DNA of 64,000 nucleotides. Origin: an uncultured Sutterella sp. (GTDB lineage: Bacteria > Pseudomonadota > Gammaproteobacteria > Burkholderiales > Burkholderiaceae_F). A program made the position numbers and the translations under genes. The notes under the pieces are model-generated. The model worked only from the letters and a program-made list of their open reading frames with translations, ran no database searches and was not told the DNA's origin. Positions within the stretch are counted from its first letter, which is position 1. The number at the start of each line of letters is the position of its first letter. Location: NCBI GenBank assembly GCA_900542805.1, contig UQOW01000004.1, positions 37,110 through 101,109 of the forward strand, in the 5' to 3' direction. Below are positions 35,339 through 43,223 of this stretch, piece by piece.

Positions 35339-35367
35339 ATAGTATGCCACAAGATTTTTAAAGCGAA
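35339..35367 (-). promoter_or_regulatory. Possible asd promoter
   Basis: Minus strand -35 TTCGCT (35362-35367), 17-bp spacer, -10 TACTAT (35339-35344), some 57 bases before the asd start. Confidence 0.4.
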
Positions 35368-35513
35368 GCCACAGGGAAAACGTAAGGACGTCAACTCGTT
35401 GCGCTCAGTCCAATCACCTGCGATAAAGTGACTAATCCGCCGATTGCGAACGCCTTGTGCGCGACTTTGTCCTAAGGGCTTTAAAATCACGAAAAATATT
35501 CTTTTTCCCGGCT

Positions 35514-36563
35514 ATGAAAGTTCTCGGTATTGAAAGTTCGTGCGATGAGACAGGCGTTGCCCTCATCGATAGTGAAAAAGGGCTTCTTGCGCATGCCATC
35601 CATACACAAATCGACATGCACCGCGCCTACGGGGGTGTTGTCCCCGAGCTTGCCAGTCGCGACCATATACGTCGCGCCATTGCCCTAACAAATCAAGTTC
35701 TTAAGAAAGCCGACGTTGCGAAAGAAGACCTTGATGCCGTTGCCGTCACAGAGGGTCCCGGGCTTGCCGGTGCCCTTCTTGTCGGCATTTCGGTGGCTCA
35801 CGCCATCGGATACGCCCTGAATATTCCCGTAATCGGCGTCCACCACTTAGAAGGACATCTCTTATCGGCCCGTCTTTCCGATCCGAAGCCTGAGTTCCCT
35901 TTTATCGCACTTTTGGTCTCGGGCGGCCACACGCAATTGATGCGTGTGGAAGCATTCGGACGCTACGAACTACTAGGTGAAACGCTTGACGATGCCGCCG
36001 GGGAAGCCTTCGATAAGACGGCCCAACTCTTAGGTGAGTGTTATCCGGGGGGACCTGCCGTCTCGCGCTTGGCGGACATGGGGCAAAGCGGAGCTGTTAT
36101 TCTTCCGCGTCCGATGCTTCACAGCAAAACGCTCGACATGAGTTTTTCCGGACTAAAGACGGCCGTCTTAACGGCGGTCACAAACGCCCCCGATGCCAAG
36201 GACCCGACATTTCGGTGCAACCTAGCACGCGGCTTTGTCGATGCACTCGTCGAAGTTTTGGTCACTAAGGCCGTCAAGGCGATGAAGCAAACGGGGATTA
36301 AGCGCCTTGTCGTCGCCGGCGGGGTTTCTGCCAATAAGCAGTTACGTGAAGGGTTGATTAACGCCACTCAACGGCGCGGCGCACGCGTGTTTTTCCCGCC
36401 GCTTTCGCTTTGCACAGATAACGGAGCAATGATTGCCGTGGCTGGGCTGTACCGTCTGGAGAACATGAGCGACGCGCAACGTCAAGCCGCGACGCGTCGC
36501 TTAGGATTTTCGGCCAAACCGCGTTGGCCGCTGACTCAGGCCTCCGAACCCGATACCCAGTAA
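35514..36563 (+). CDS. tsaD: tRNA t6A37 threonylcarbamoyltransferase TsaD
   Basis: Transfers threonylcarbamoyl to A37 of ANN-decoding tRNAs, with TsaB and TsaE. 349 residues from ATG 35514. ESSCDETGVALID is the N-terminal ATP-binding motif, and metal-binding His lie in GVHHLEGH (111, 115). LVSGGHTQLM, LDDAAGEAFDKTA and VAGGVSANKQLREGL are the kinase-like core motifs. Its 3' end overlaps the feoC-like gene on the opposite strand by 28 bases. Its pathway partner of Sua5 type is at 55340. Confidence 0.96.
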   Translation: MKVLGIESSCDETGVALIDSEKGLLAHAIHTQIDMHRAYGGVVPELASRDHIRRAIALTNQVLKKADVAKEDLDAVAVTEGPGLAGALLVGISVAHAIGYALNIPVIGVHHLEGHLLSARLSDPKPEFPFIALLVSGGHTQLMRVEAFGRYELLGETLDDAAGEAFDKTAQLLGECYPGGPAVSRLADMGQSGAVILPRPMLHSKTLDMSFSGLKTAVLTAVTNAPDAKDPTFRCNLARGFVDALVEVLVTKAVKAMKQTGIKRLVVAGGVSANKQLREGLINATQRRGARVFFPPLSLCTDNGAMIAVAGLYRLENMSDAQRQAATRRLGFSAKPRWPLTQASEPDTQ

Positions 36564-36763
36564 CGGGTATCGGTTCCGCCGCACCCGCAGTTAAAGCGGC
36601 AGGCGCGGTGGCGCACCTGTAGGTGCATGAGGCCTTTCTCAGCAAGGCGCTCGCCCATCATAGCAACGACTTTCTCGTTGACGACCAGTTCGCGCGCCAA
36701 GTCAGGTTCACTCACGGCACCCTTTTCACGCACAAGGCGCTCCATATCCAGAATCGATACCAT
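36536..36763 (-). CDS. feoC: FeoC-like regulatory protein
   Basis: 75 residues: a winged helix (SILDMERLVREKGAVSEPDL then LVVNEKVVAMMGERLAEKG) and a C-terminal cysteine cluster CRFNCGCGG. This fits FeoC, which in other bacteria binds an Fe-S cluster or protects FeoB from proteolysis. It follows feoB by 14 bases as the last gene of feoABC. Divergence in this family is high; synteny supports the call. Its 3' end overlaps tsaD. Confidence 0.8.
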   Translation of the reverse strand: MVSILDMERLVREKGAVSEPDLARELVVNEKVVAMMGERLAEKGLMHLQVRHRACRFNCGCGGTDTRYWVSGSEA

Positions 36764-36777
36764 GTCAGCCTCCTATA

Positions 36778-39111
36778 TCAAGCTTGATGAATCTGAATGA
36801 CCTTCGGAGCACTCTTACGCATCGTCTTGACTGTATGCCGCATGATAAGAAGCACGACACTTAAAGCCGCCAGGCACAAGACAATGGCAAGTGACGCTCC
36901 CGTCGGATCGGCGGCAAACGTCCCGACCTTGTAAAAGATGGTCGCTGCTGAGTAGCCTAAAAGCGTTGTCCAAGCCGCAACAAACAGTGTCCAAGCTGTT
37001 CCGACTTCGTTCCAGATGGCTGCCATTGCCGCTGCGCACGGCATGTAAAGCAAAATCAGGAGCAAGTAAGCAAACGCTGCCGTATCCGATCCGAACAAAC
37101 GACGCATCATGTCGGCACCGGTGGCTTGATCGGTCTCAGACAAAGACGCTTCGGTTTCTTCTTCCGTGGCGGCAATCCCTAAGGGGTCGAGCACGGAATC
37201 GGAAAGCGCCTTTAAGTTATCGACGACACTAGCACAAGCTTCCGAAACCGTAGCCTTAAAGGACCAGGGTTCCTCGGGCTCCTCCCCGGCTTCAGATCCC
37301 TTGGCATTTTCCACACGTGCCATGGATTCGTACAGGGAATTCATCGTACCGATAACGGCTTCTTTAGCAAGCACTCCTGTAAAGACACCGACCGCTGCCG
37401 GCCAGTTTTCCTGTGTCACGCCCATCGGGGAGAGAACCGGCGCAATCGTGCGACCGATTTCACTTAAAACGGATCGGTCGGAATCCTCGTTACCGAAACT
37501 GCCGTCCGTCCCCAAGGAGTTCAGAATCGACAAGCACGCAACGAGAACGACAATGACGCGTCCGGCACGGCACACAAAACTCTTTAACCGATCCCACGTG
37601 CGAATCAAAACACCTTTGACAGTCGGAATGTGGTACGGCGGAATTTCCATCACAAACGAACCGCCGGCATCGGGCAAAATCAGTTTCTTGACTAAAAAGC
37701 CCGTCAAGACGGCCGCTGCGATACCAATCAGATACAACCCGAACACCAGGTTTTGTCCGTTTTTCGGGAAGAATGCCACGGCAAAAAGCACGTACACCGG
37801 AAGGCGTGCACCGCAACTCATAAAAGGAGCCATGAGAACCGTAAGAATACGGTCCGTAACGCGGTCCATCGTACGAGTGGCCATCACGGCCGGCACATTG
37901 CAGCCGAAGCCGACGATAAGCGGCACGAAAGCGCGTCCCGGAAGCCCGAGAAAGCGCATGAGACGGTCCATGACGAACGCGGCACGTGCCATGTATCCGG
38001 AGTCTTCCAGAATCGCTAAAAAGAAAAAGAGGAAAAACACCACCGGAATGAAAGTTGAAACCGTCTGCAGACCTCCGCCCACGCCGTCGGCAAGGACTAC
38101 TTTGACGATTTCCGGCACGCCGATTGCTTCCAGAAGTTCCCCGAACCCAGTGACCATCACGCCGCCGACGAGAATGTCGAAGAAATCAATAAAGGCCGAT
38201 CCTAAGTTCTGCGTGAAAAGGAACATGCAGTAGATGATGAAAAGGAAAATCGGGAATCCGGCGACACGATTGAGAACAATCCTATCGATGCGATCTGTGA
38301 GCGTAGTCGGCAGTTCCCCGGTTTTATGCTCGACCTTGGAACTCACGTCCGCCACGAGCTTGTAGCGTGCGTCGGCTACGGCAATATCCAAGTTCCCGAC
38401 AAATTCTTTTTCCGTGCGTTCGATAATCGGCATCACGCGAGCGCGTGTGGCGACATCGAGCGATTCTCGCGATCCGTTGGCACCTTCCAGTAGTTCAATC
38501 GCAAGCCAGTGCGGATGCAAACTGTCGGCGTTTTGAATCTCTTGCTCGATTTCCTGATGGGCCTTTTCAATTGAAGGCGCGTAACGAAGCGATAATTTCG
38601 GAAGTGTCGGACTCTTTAAAAACTCGGCAATCATCTCCTTGAGAGCAAAAACGCCTTGTTCACGCGAGGCTACGATTCCGACAACCGGGCAGCCGAGCAT
38701 CCTGCCGAGCGCTTCGATGTCAATCTCAATCTTGCGTTTTTTCGCCACGTCGAGCATGTTGACAACGAGCATCACGGGAACGCGCATTTCGATTAACTGG
38801 GCCGTCAGGTACAGATTGCGTTCCAAGTTCGACGCATCGACGATGTTAATGACGGCCTCGGCTTGCTGACTTAAGATGTAATCGCGCGCCACACGCTCGT
38901 CTTCACCCGTTTTAGAAACGGTCGTGAGCGAATAGATTCCCGGGAGGTCCACGAGTTCATAGTCGACCGAGTCATGCACGTAGTGTCCGACTTTCTTTTC
39001 AACCGTCACGCCGGGCCAATTGCCGACGTCCTGATGCGAGCCTGTTAAGGCATTAAAAAGCGTTGTCTTCCCGCAATTGGGATTACCGACGATACAAATG
39101 ATGTGCTTCAT
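36778..39111 (-). CDS. feoB: Ferrous iron transporter FeoB
   Basis: Inner-membrane Fe(II) uptake protein. 777 residues. The N-terminal GTPase domain has G1 GNPNCGKTT (about residues 8-16), switch II DLPGIYSL and G4 NMLD. A helical GDI-like domain follows, then a polytopic membrane part from about residue 280 with two Gate motifs (VGFGCNVPAVMATRTM, FMSCGARLPVYVLF). A charged insertion of about 60 residues near 620-690 (ENAKGSEAGEEPEEP) separates late helices. ATG overlaps feoA by four bases. Confidence 0.96.
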   Translation of the reverse strand: MKHIICIVGNPNCGKTTLFNALTGSHQDVGNWPGVTVEKKVGHYVHDSVDYELVDLPGIYSLTTVSKTGEDERVARDYILSQQAEAVINIVDASNLERNLYLTAQLIEMRVPVMLVVNMLDVAKKRKIEIDIEALGRMLGCPVVGIVASREQGVFALKEMIAEFLKSPTLPKLSLRYAPSIEKAHQEIEQEIQNADSLHPHWLAIELLEGANGSRESLDVATRARVMPIIERTEKEFVGNLDIAVADARYKLVADVSSKVEHKTGELPTTLTDRIDRIVLNRVAGFPIFLFIIYCMFLFTQNLGSAFIDFFDILVGGVMVTGFGELLEAIGVPEIVKVVLADGVGGGLQTVSTFIPVVFFLFFFLAILEDSGYMARAAFVMDRLMRFLGLPGRAFVPLIVGFGCNVPAVMATRTMDRVTDRILTVLMAPFMSCGARLPVYVLFAVAFFPKNGQNLVFGLYLIGIAAAVLTGFLVKKLILPDAGGSFVMEIPPYHIPTVKGVLIRTWDRLKSFVCRAGRVIVVLVACLSILNSLGTDGSFGNEDSDRSVLSEIGRTIAPVLSPMGVTQENWPAAVGVFTGVLAKEAVIGTMNSLYESMARVENAKGSEAGEEPEEPWSFKATVSEACASVVDNLKALSDSVLDPLGIAATEEETEASLSETDQATGADMMRRLFGSDTAAFAYLLLILLYMPCAAAMAAIWNEVGTAWTLFVAAWTTLLGYSAATIFYKVGTFAADPTGASLAIVLCLAALSVVLLIMRHTVKTMRKSAPKVIQIHQA

Positions 39112-39341
39112 TGACCGGTTACCTCGACTTCCATCACGTCAGCCTCCCCCTTGCGAAGACTCACAAGACTTCCGCGCACTTTGATTTCCACCGGGTCGCC
39201 CAAGGGAGCCAGCCGCTGCAATTCAAACTGTGTCCCCGGCACCAAGCCGAGCATCAAAAGCCGTTGCCGATATTCGGCGGCACCGCTTGTAAAGGCAGTG
39301 ATTTTGGCGATTTGACCGGGCGCCATTTCTTTGATACGCAT
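39108..39341 (-). CDS. feoA: Ferrous iron transport accessory protein FeoA
   Basis: 77-residue SH3-like protein: ITAFTSGAAEYRQRLLMLGL, then VPGTQFELQRLAPLGDPVEI, then VSLRKGEADVMEVE. It is required for FeoB activity in other bacteria. It is the first gene of the operon, with a GGAG site upstream and a promoter bearing two Fur boxes. Confidence 0.93.
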   Translation of the reverse strand: MRIKEMAPGQIAKITAFTSGAAEYRQRLLMLGLVPGTQFELQRLAPLGDPVEIKVRGSLVSLRKGEADVMEVEVTGQ

Positions 39342-39372
39342 TCTTTTCTCCTGTCAACGGATACAAAATGTT

Positions 39373-39445
39373 TGAGAATGATTCTCATTTTGGCGCATTA
39401 TAGGCATAGTCGCGAAAAGAGTGCAAAATAGAATCATTCTCAATC
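39373..39445 (-). promoter_or_regulatory. Fur-controlled feoABC promoter with two Fur boxes
   Basis: Minus strand: -35 TTGCAC (39421-39426), 18-bp spacer, -10 TATAAT (39397-39402). A perfect 7-1-7 Fur palindrome TGAGAAT-G-ATTCTCA lies around the expected transcription start (39373-39391). A second box with the same left half and a weaker right half lies just upstream of the -35 (39427-39445). Iron-dependent repression is inferred with good confidence. Confidence 0.85.
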
Positions 39446-39514
39446 GATGCGTACCGGGGAACCCCATCGGATTCGAGGTTTCACAAGGCAGCTTGCGCCG
39501 TCCTTGCGGCCAAC

Positions 39515-39545
39515 AAAAACCGGACTCAGGACACCCTGAATCCGG
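39515..39545 (-). terminator. Terminator of the TtrSR-like operon
   Basis: Minus strand 11-bp stem CCGGATTCAGG/CCTGAGTCCGG with one G-T pair, loop GTGT, followed by TTTTT. Confidence 0.85.
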
Positions 39546-39570
39546 CCGTGTCGGTAACTTAAAGCGTTTC

Positions 39571-40212
39571 TCAGAGCGACGTTTCCGTAATACCAAGTTT
39601 ATGCAGTTGATTGATGCACTTGGAGATTCCGACAGCATTGCGCACACCGAGTTTCTGGCACAAATTGGCGCGATGAACCTGAACGGTGCGTTCGGCAATC
39701 TTTAAGCGATCGGCAATGACTTTATTCATCAAGCCTTCGTAAACGAGTGCCGCCACTTCCCGCTCCCTGCGACTCAGGGAATTCCACCGATCGATGAGTT
39801 TGCTGTTTTCAATCTGCTCTTGCGCATCGGAAAAGCTCTTTTCAACGGCGCGGTCGATGGCCTCCAAGAGTTTTTCATCGACAACGGGTTTACAAAGAAA
39901 ATCCATAGCGCCCTGCTTAAGGGCCTTGACGGCCGTCTCGATATCGCCGTGTGCAGAGACAAGAATCACCGGGAGTTGCGCGGAGCGCTGCGCGAGCTTG
40001 GACTGCAGTTCCAGGCCGCTGATTCCCGGCATCCGCACATCAAAAACTCCGCACCCCTGAATCGTCGGGTCGTCGTGCTCTAAGAAGTCTTCGGCACTCG
40101 AGTAGGTTCGAACCAGCCAGCCCTCGCCCTCAATCAAATACTTGTAGGAGTCCCGAACTCCTTTGTCATCATCCACAATGCGGATTACCGCCCGTGATTT
40201 ACGCGTATCCAT
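39571..40212 (-). CDS. TtrR/FixJ-type response regulator
   Basis: 213 residues. The receiver domain has the phospho-acceptor in GVFDVRMPGISG (about Asp57), Thr/Ser in ILVSAHGD and Lys in LCKPV. A LuxR-type HTH follows (LSRREREVAALVYEGLMNKV, AERTVQVHRANLCQKLGVRN). It lies four bases after the sensor kinase gene, in the order seen for TtrS-TtrR tetrathionate systems and relatives. The target genes are not evident here: no Ttr reductase is in the window. Confidence 0.85.
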   Translation of the reverse strand: MDTRKSRAVIRIVDDDKGVRDSYKYLIEGEGWLVRTYSSAEDFLEHDDPTIQGCGVFDVRMPGISGLELQSKLAQRSAQLPVILVSAHGDIETAVKALKQGAMDFLCKPVVDEKLLEAIDRAVEKSFSDAQEQIENSKLIDRWNSLSRREREVAALVYEGLMNKVIADRLKIAERTVQVHRANLCQKLGVRNAVGISKCINQLHKLGITETSL

Positions 40213-40216
40213 GTTG

Positions 40217-41962
40217 TTACCCCTCCGCTATGGGAAATCGAACTGCTACCCCCAGGCCGCTCGGCTTGTTGCGTGTAAACGTCAGGGAGCCGTCATAAGA
40301 CTCAATAATGCGTCGTGCAATCGAAAGCCCGAGTCCGAGACCTTCGCTTTTTTCCGATTGCATCGGCACCGAAAGTTTTTCTAATTGTTCGTCGGTTTCA
40401 AGCATGCCGTTATCGCTGACGGTGAGAACAACGGCCTTGTCGACCTCATGCACACCGACTTTGACATGGCCGTGAGGATTTAAGGCAACGGCCTCGATGG
40501 CATTTTTTATCAGGTTGCGAACCACAAGCGTCATCTCGAGTTCGTCAATTCGGACACAAGGATCTCCGGAAACCGTCACGGAAATCAAACTTTTAGGAAC
40601 CGTCTCGAATGTAGCAATCGTCTTTCGCACCAAAGACTCCAAGTGCACAAGTTCCGGCTGACTCTCGTGTTTTTTGGCGTAGTTACGCACGTGGTCGACA
40701 ATAGCGCTCGCTCTTTCGTTTTCCTGCAGGATGCGACCCAGGGCAAAATCCAGCGAGTCACCGGTCAGGGTTCGATTCGCGGCCCGGCGTCGAATTCCCA
40801 TCGCAAAATTCGTAATCGCCGCCAGGGGCTGACGCAACTCGTGAGCCACAATGCTCGAAATCTGCGACACACTTGCCGAGTGCTCCAATTCCTCAAAGCG
40901 TTTTTCGGCCAAGCGCTTTTTCTGCATCGTCTGCGTTAACTGCACGGTCAGACGACGAACCGTCCGCTCCGTCAGTAGGTTATGAATAATCAAACCGATT
41001 AAAAGGCAGCCAGCCACGATGACCCACGTGATGTGTTCCATCAGAAACTCGCCGGCCGTTTTTTGTCGAAACTTCATGTAAGGCTTAAATTGCAGGGCTT
41101 CTTGTGCATCGTGCACCTTACGGTAATCGCGCGCCGTATCCCAAGTGACCGTACGAGAAAAATCGAACTGTCGCAGAGCATTGGCAAAGTGCTCTCCGAC
41201 CTTGCGGCTCACGCGAATGCTCGAGGCAAAAGCCCAGCCCGGGAAAAAACCCGTCGAATGCGGAGTGAGCGTTTTCTGATTGCCGTCCTCGCGCCCCGGA
41301 ATGATGCGAAAATCCGAAAAAACATCGGCCTTGGCTTCCCGATACAAACACGACGAGATGGCCAACGCATCAATCGCCCCGGAACGCAATTGATTAATTC
41401 CCTTATCGAGCGTCGGAATCCATTCTTTTTTCCAAAAGCCGTTGGGCGGGAGTTTTCTCTGGTGCAGTTCATCGAGAAGCAAGAGTTCCGTATCCGGAAT
41501 ATCGTGTTCGATAAGACCGACGGTCTTGCCGCGCAAATCTGCCCAGGCATTAAGACCTTGTCGCGTAAAAACAAGGGCCGTCGTTTCCGAAAAAAAATCC
41601 GTATCTTTTTTTTGGTACAAAGAGGCTAAAAGCTCATAGCCGTAGTAGCGCTCTAAAACACTGATGACCTGCGGGCTGGCGCAGACAAAATCAAGCGATT
41701 GCGTGCGAACGGCCTCATAAATGGCCTCAACCGGAAGTTGGCGCACAACGAGGCGTTTTTTCGGATAAAGGGGATCGATTTTGTGAAACGAGTCGCGAAT
41801 GACCCACTGCATCTGGGGCATGTTGCTGTCAAGCACGCCGATGACCCAGTTGCTCGCCCCTCCTTGTTGGGCACAAAATGCCCCCGTCGCCCCGACAAGA
41901 GCCATCAGCAAGGCGGCAAGAAGCCTTATAAAACCAGAGAAAAAAGTGTGCATCATCGGCAT
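40217..41962 (-). CDS. TtrS-like sensor histidine kinase with PhnD-type sensor domain
   Basis: 581 residues. Signal peptide (about 1-30), then a periplasmic phosphonate-binding-like domain (IGVLDSNMPQMQWVIRDSFH; LDFVCASPQVISVLERYYG). One transmembrane segment lies near residues 318-340. The dimerisation/phosphorylation helix contains VAHELRQPLAAITNFAMG, and ATPase motifs are NLIKNAIEAV, DNGM and GLGLGLSIARRIIE. The domain order is that of TtrS. The ligand may be tetrathionate or another anion. Divergent from a 31-residue membrane protein. Confidence 0.88.
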   Translation of the reverse strand: MPMMHTFFSGFIRLLAALLMALVGATGAFCAQQGGASNWVIGVLDSNMPQMQWVIRDSFHKIDPLYPKKRLVVRQLPVEAIYEAVRTQSLDFVCASPQVISVLERYYGYELLASLYQKKDTDFFSETTALVFTRQGLNAWADLRGKTVGLIEHDIPDTELLLLDELHQRKLPPNGFWKKEWIPTLDKGINQLRSGAIDALAISSCLYREAKADVFSDFRIIPGREDGNQKTLTPHSTGFFPGWAFASSIRVSRKVGEHFANALRQFDFSRTVTWDTARDYRKVHDAQEALQFKPYMKFRQKTAGEFLMEHITWVIVAGCLLIGLIIHNLLTERTVRRLTVQLTQTMQKKRLAEKRFEELEHSASVSQISSIVAHELRQPLAAITNFAMGIRRRAANRTLTGDSLDFALGRILQENERASAIVDHVRNYAKKHESQPELVHLESLVRKTIATFETVPKSLISVTVSGDPCVRIDELEMTLVVRNLIKNAIEAVALNPHGHVKVGVHEVDKAVVLTVSDNGMLETDEQLEKLSVPMQSEKSEGLGLGLSIARRIIESYDGSLTFTRNKPSGLGVAVRFPIAEG

Positions 41963-42037
41963 TTTTAGGAGGTTACTGGCAGAGGCTCCCGGACGTAAAG
42001 CTATATCCCCTCGTTTTCTACTTAGTCATAAATCACA

Positions 42038-42055
42038 ATTTCGTGAAAACGAAAT
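42038..42055. repeat. Palindrome between the sensor kinase and microprotein genes
   Basis: ATTTCG, 6-base spacer TGAAAA, CGAAAT, in the divergent gap of 138 bases. A candidate binding site for the adjacent regulator; this is inference. Confidence 0.4.
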
Positions 42056-42100
42056 AACTTTTAAAGTTTTGTCATTACTAAAAAACACCAGGAGAGAAAC

Positions 42101-42196
42101 ATGTTCCCCATTCATCACACGTTGGATTTAGTGGCGCTGGCCATTGCCGGATCTGCCGTTCTTGTTTTGGTTTTTATCGCCTTCAAGGCTTCCTAA
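42101..42196 (+). CDS. 31-residue single-pass membrane microprotein
   Basis: ATG at 42101 with a strong GGAGAG site 7 bases upstream and TAA at 42194. The peptide starts MFPIHHTLDLVALAIAG, continues as a hydrophobic helix SAVLVLVFIAF and ends in KAS, so a single transmembrane segment of about 20 residues with a short basic C-terminus is expected. An intrinsic terminator follows 85 bases later, so the small gene has a full transcription unit of its own. It is divergent from the TtrSR-like pair. I know no homologue. A regulated small membrane protein is plausible. Confidence 0.55.
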   Translation: MFPIHHTLDLVALAIAGSAVLVLVFIAFKAS

Positions 42197-42281
42197 TCAG
42201 TCAGGGAAAAACCACTCGGTTCCTTTTGCAGCATCCTCCGCAAAAAACGAGTAAAGCACTGAAAGCAAAGCAAATTTTTAG

Positions 42282-42320
42282 ATTCCGAGGTAGGTTTTAT
42301 CCTTCCTCGGATTTTTTCTT
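42282..42320 (+). terminator. Terminator downstream of the microprotein
   Basis: TCCGAGG (42284-42290) pairs with CCTCGGA (42305-42311), followed by TTTTTTCTTTC. It overlaps the 3' end of the minus-strand dehydrogenase gene region. Confidence 0.7.
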
Positions 42321-43223
42321 TCAGGCCTTGTGAATCGGCAAAAGCTTAATCAAGGACGAGGTATCCAAACGCCCGTCCCCTCGGGTTTGCAGATCTCCGT
42401 AAAAGGACTCGACCATCTTCGTAAGCGGCATCTTCGATGCGTTCCTTTCGGCTTCCGCTAGCACAATGCGCAAGTCCTTTCGCATCCAATCGACGGCAAA
42501 TCCGAAGTTAAATTTTCCCTCCACCATCGTCTCGGAACGGTTATCCATTTGCCACGATCCGGCGCATCCCTTGGAAATGGCTTCAACAACTTTTTTCATG
42601 TCCAACCCGGCATTTAATCCGAAGGCCAGACCTTCGGACAGGGACTGCAACACACCGGCGATGCACACCTGATTGACCATTTTCGTCAGTTGCCCGCAAC
42701 CGGCCTGTCCCATGTGCGTGACGGCGCTCGCATAAGCATCGATTACCGGTTTTGCCGCTTTAAAATCAGAATCCGACCCTCCGACCATCACGGTTAACGT
42801 GCCATTTTCGGCCCCGGACTGTCCCCCCGAAACCGGGGCATCCAGAAATCCGATTCCCTTTTGACGACACGCCGCCGCCAATTCGCGCGAGAGCGCGGCC
42901 GAATCGGTGGTCGAATCGATGAGAACGGCTCCGGAGTGCATCCCGGCCAAAATACCGTTCTCGCCGTAGACGACACTGCGCACATCATCGTCATTTCCGA
43001 CACAGACAAATACGAAATCTCTGTCTTGTGCTGCTTCGCGCGGCGAGAGCGCGCAGCACCCGCCGTTTTCAGCAACCCATTTTTCGGCCTTGGCGTGCGT
43101 GCGATTAAAAACCACCACGTCGTGCCCGGCTTTCTTTAAGTGTCCGGCCATGGGGTATCCCATCACGCCGAGTCCGACAAAGGCCACTTTTGTTGCCCCT
43201 TTCTTTCCGCTTACTTGAGTCAT
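42321..43223 (-). CDS. Beta-hydroxyacid dehydrogenase (HIBADH/tartronate semialdehyde reductase family)
   Basis: 300 residues. The NAD(P)-binding start is VAFVGLGVMGYPMAGHLKKAG, the substrate-binding motif DAPVSGGQSGAENGTLTVMVGG, and the catalytic Lys lies in GQLTKMVNQ. The C-terminal helical domain contains FNFGFAVDWMRKDLR. It could be 3-hydroxyisobutyrate dehydrogenase, GarR-like or a related reductase; the substrate cannot be read from the sequence. It overlaps sbcB by four bases and is last in hemN-sbcB-dehydrogenase. Confidence 0.85.
   Translation of the reverse strand: MTQVSGKKGATKVAFVGLGVMGYPMAGHLKKAGHDVVVFNRTHAKAEKWVAENGGCCALSPREAAQDRDFVFVCVGNDDDVRSVVYGENGILAGMHSGAVLIDSTTDSAALSRELAAACRQKGIGFLDAPVSGGQSGAENGTLTVMVGGSDSDFKAAKPVIDAYASAVTHMGQAGCGQLTKMVNQVCIAGVLQSLSEGLAFGLNAGLDMKKVVEAISKGCAGSWQMDNRSETMVEGKFNFGFAVDWMRKDLRIVLAEAERNASKMPLTKMVESFYGDLQTRGDGRLDTSSLIKLLPIHKA

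Noticed and set aside
37166..38233. Long open frame (355 codons) on the plus strand inside feoB
   Set aside because: It is antisense to the well-matched membrane part of feoB; its Arg/Thr/Pro-rich product has no motif and no ribosome site.
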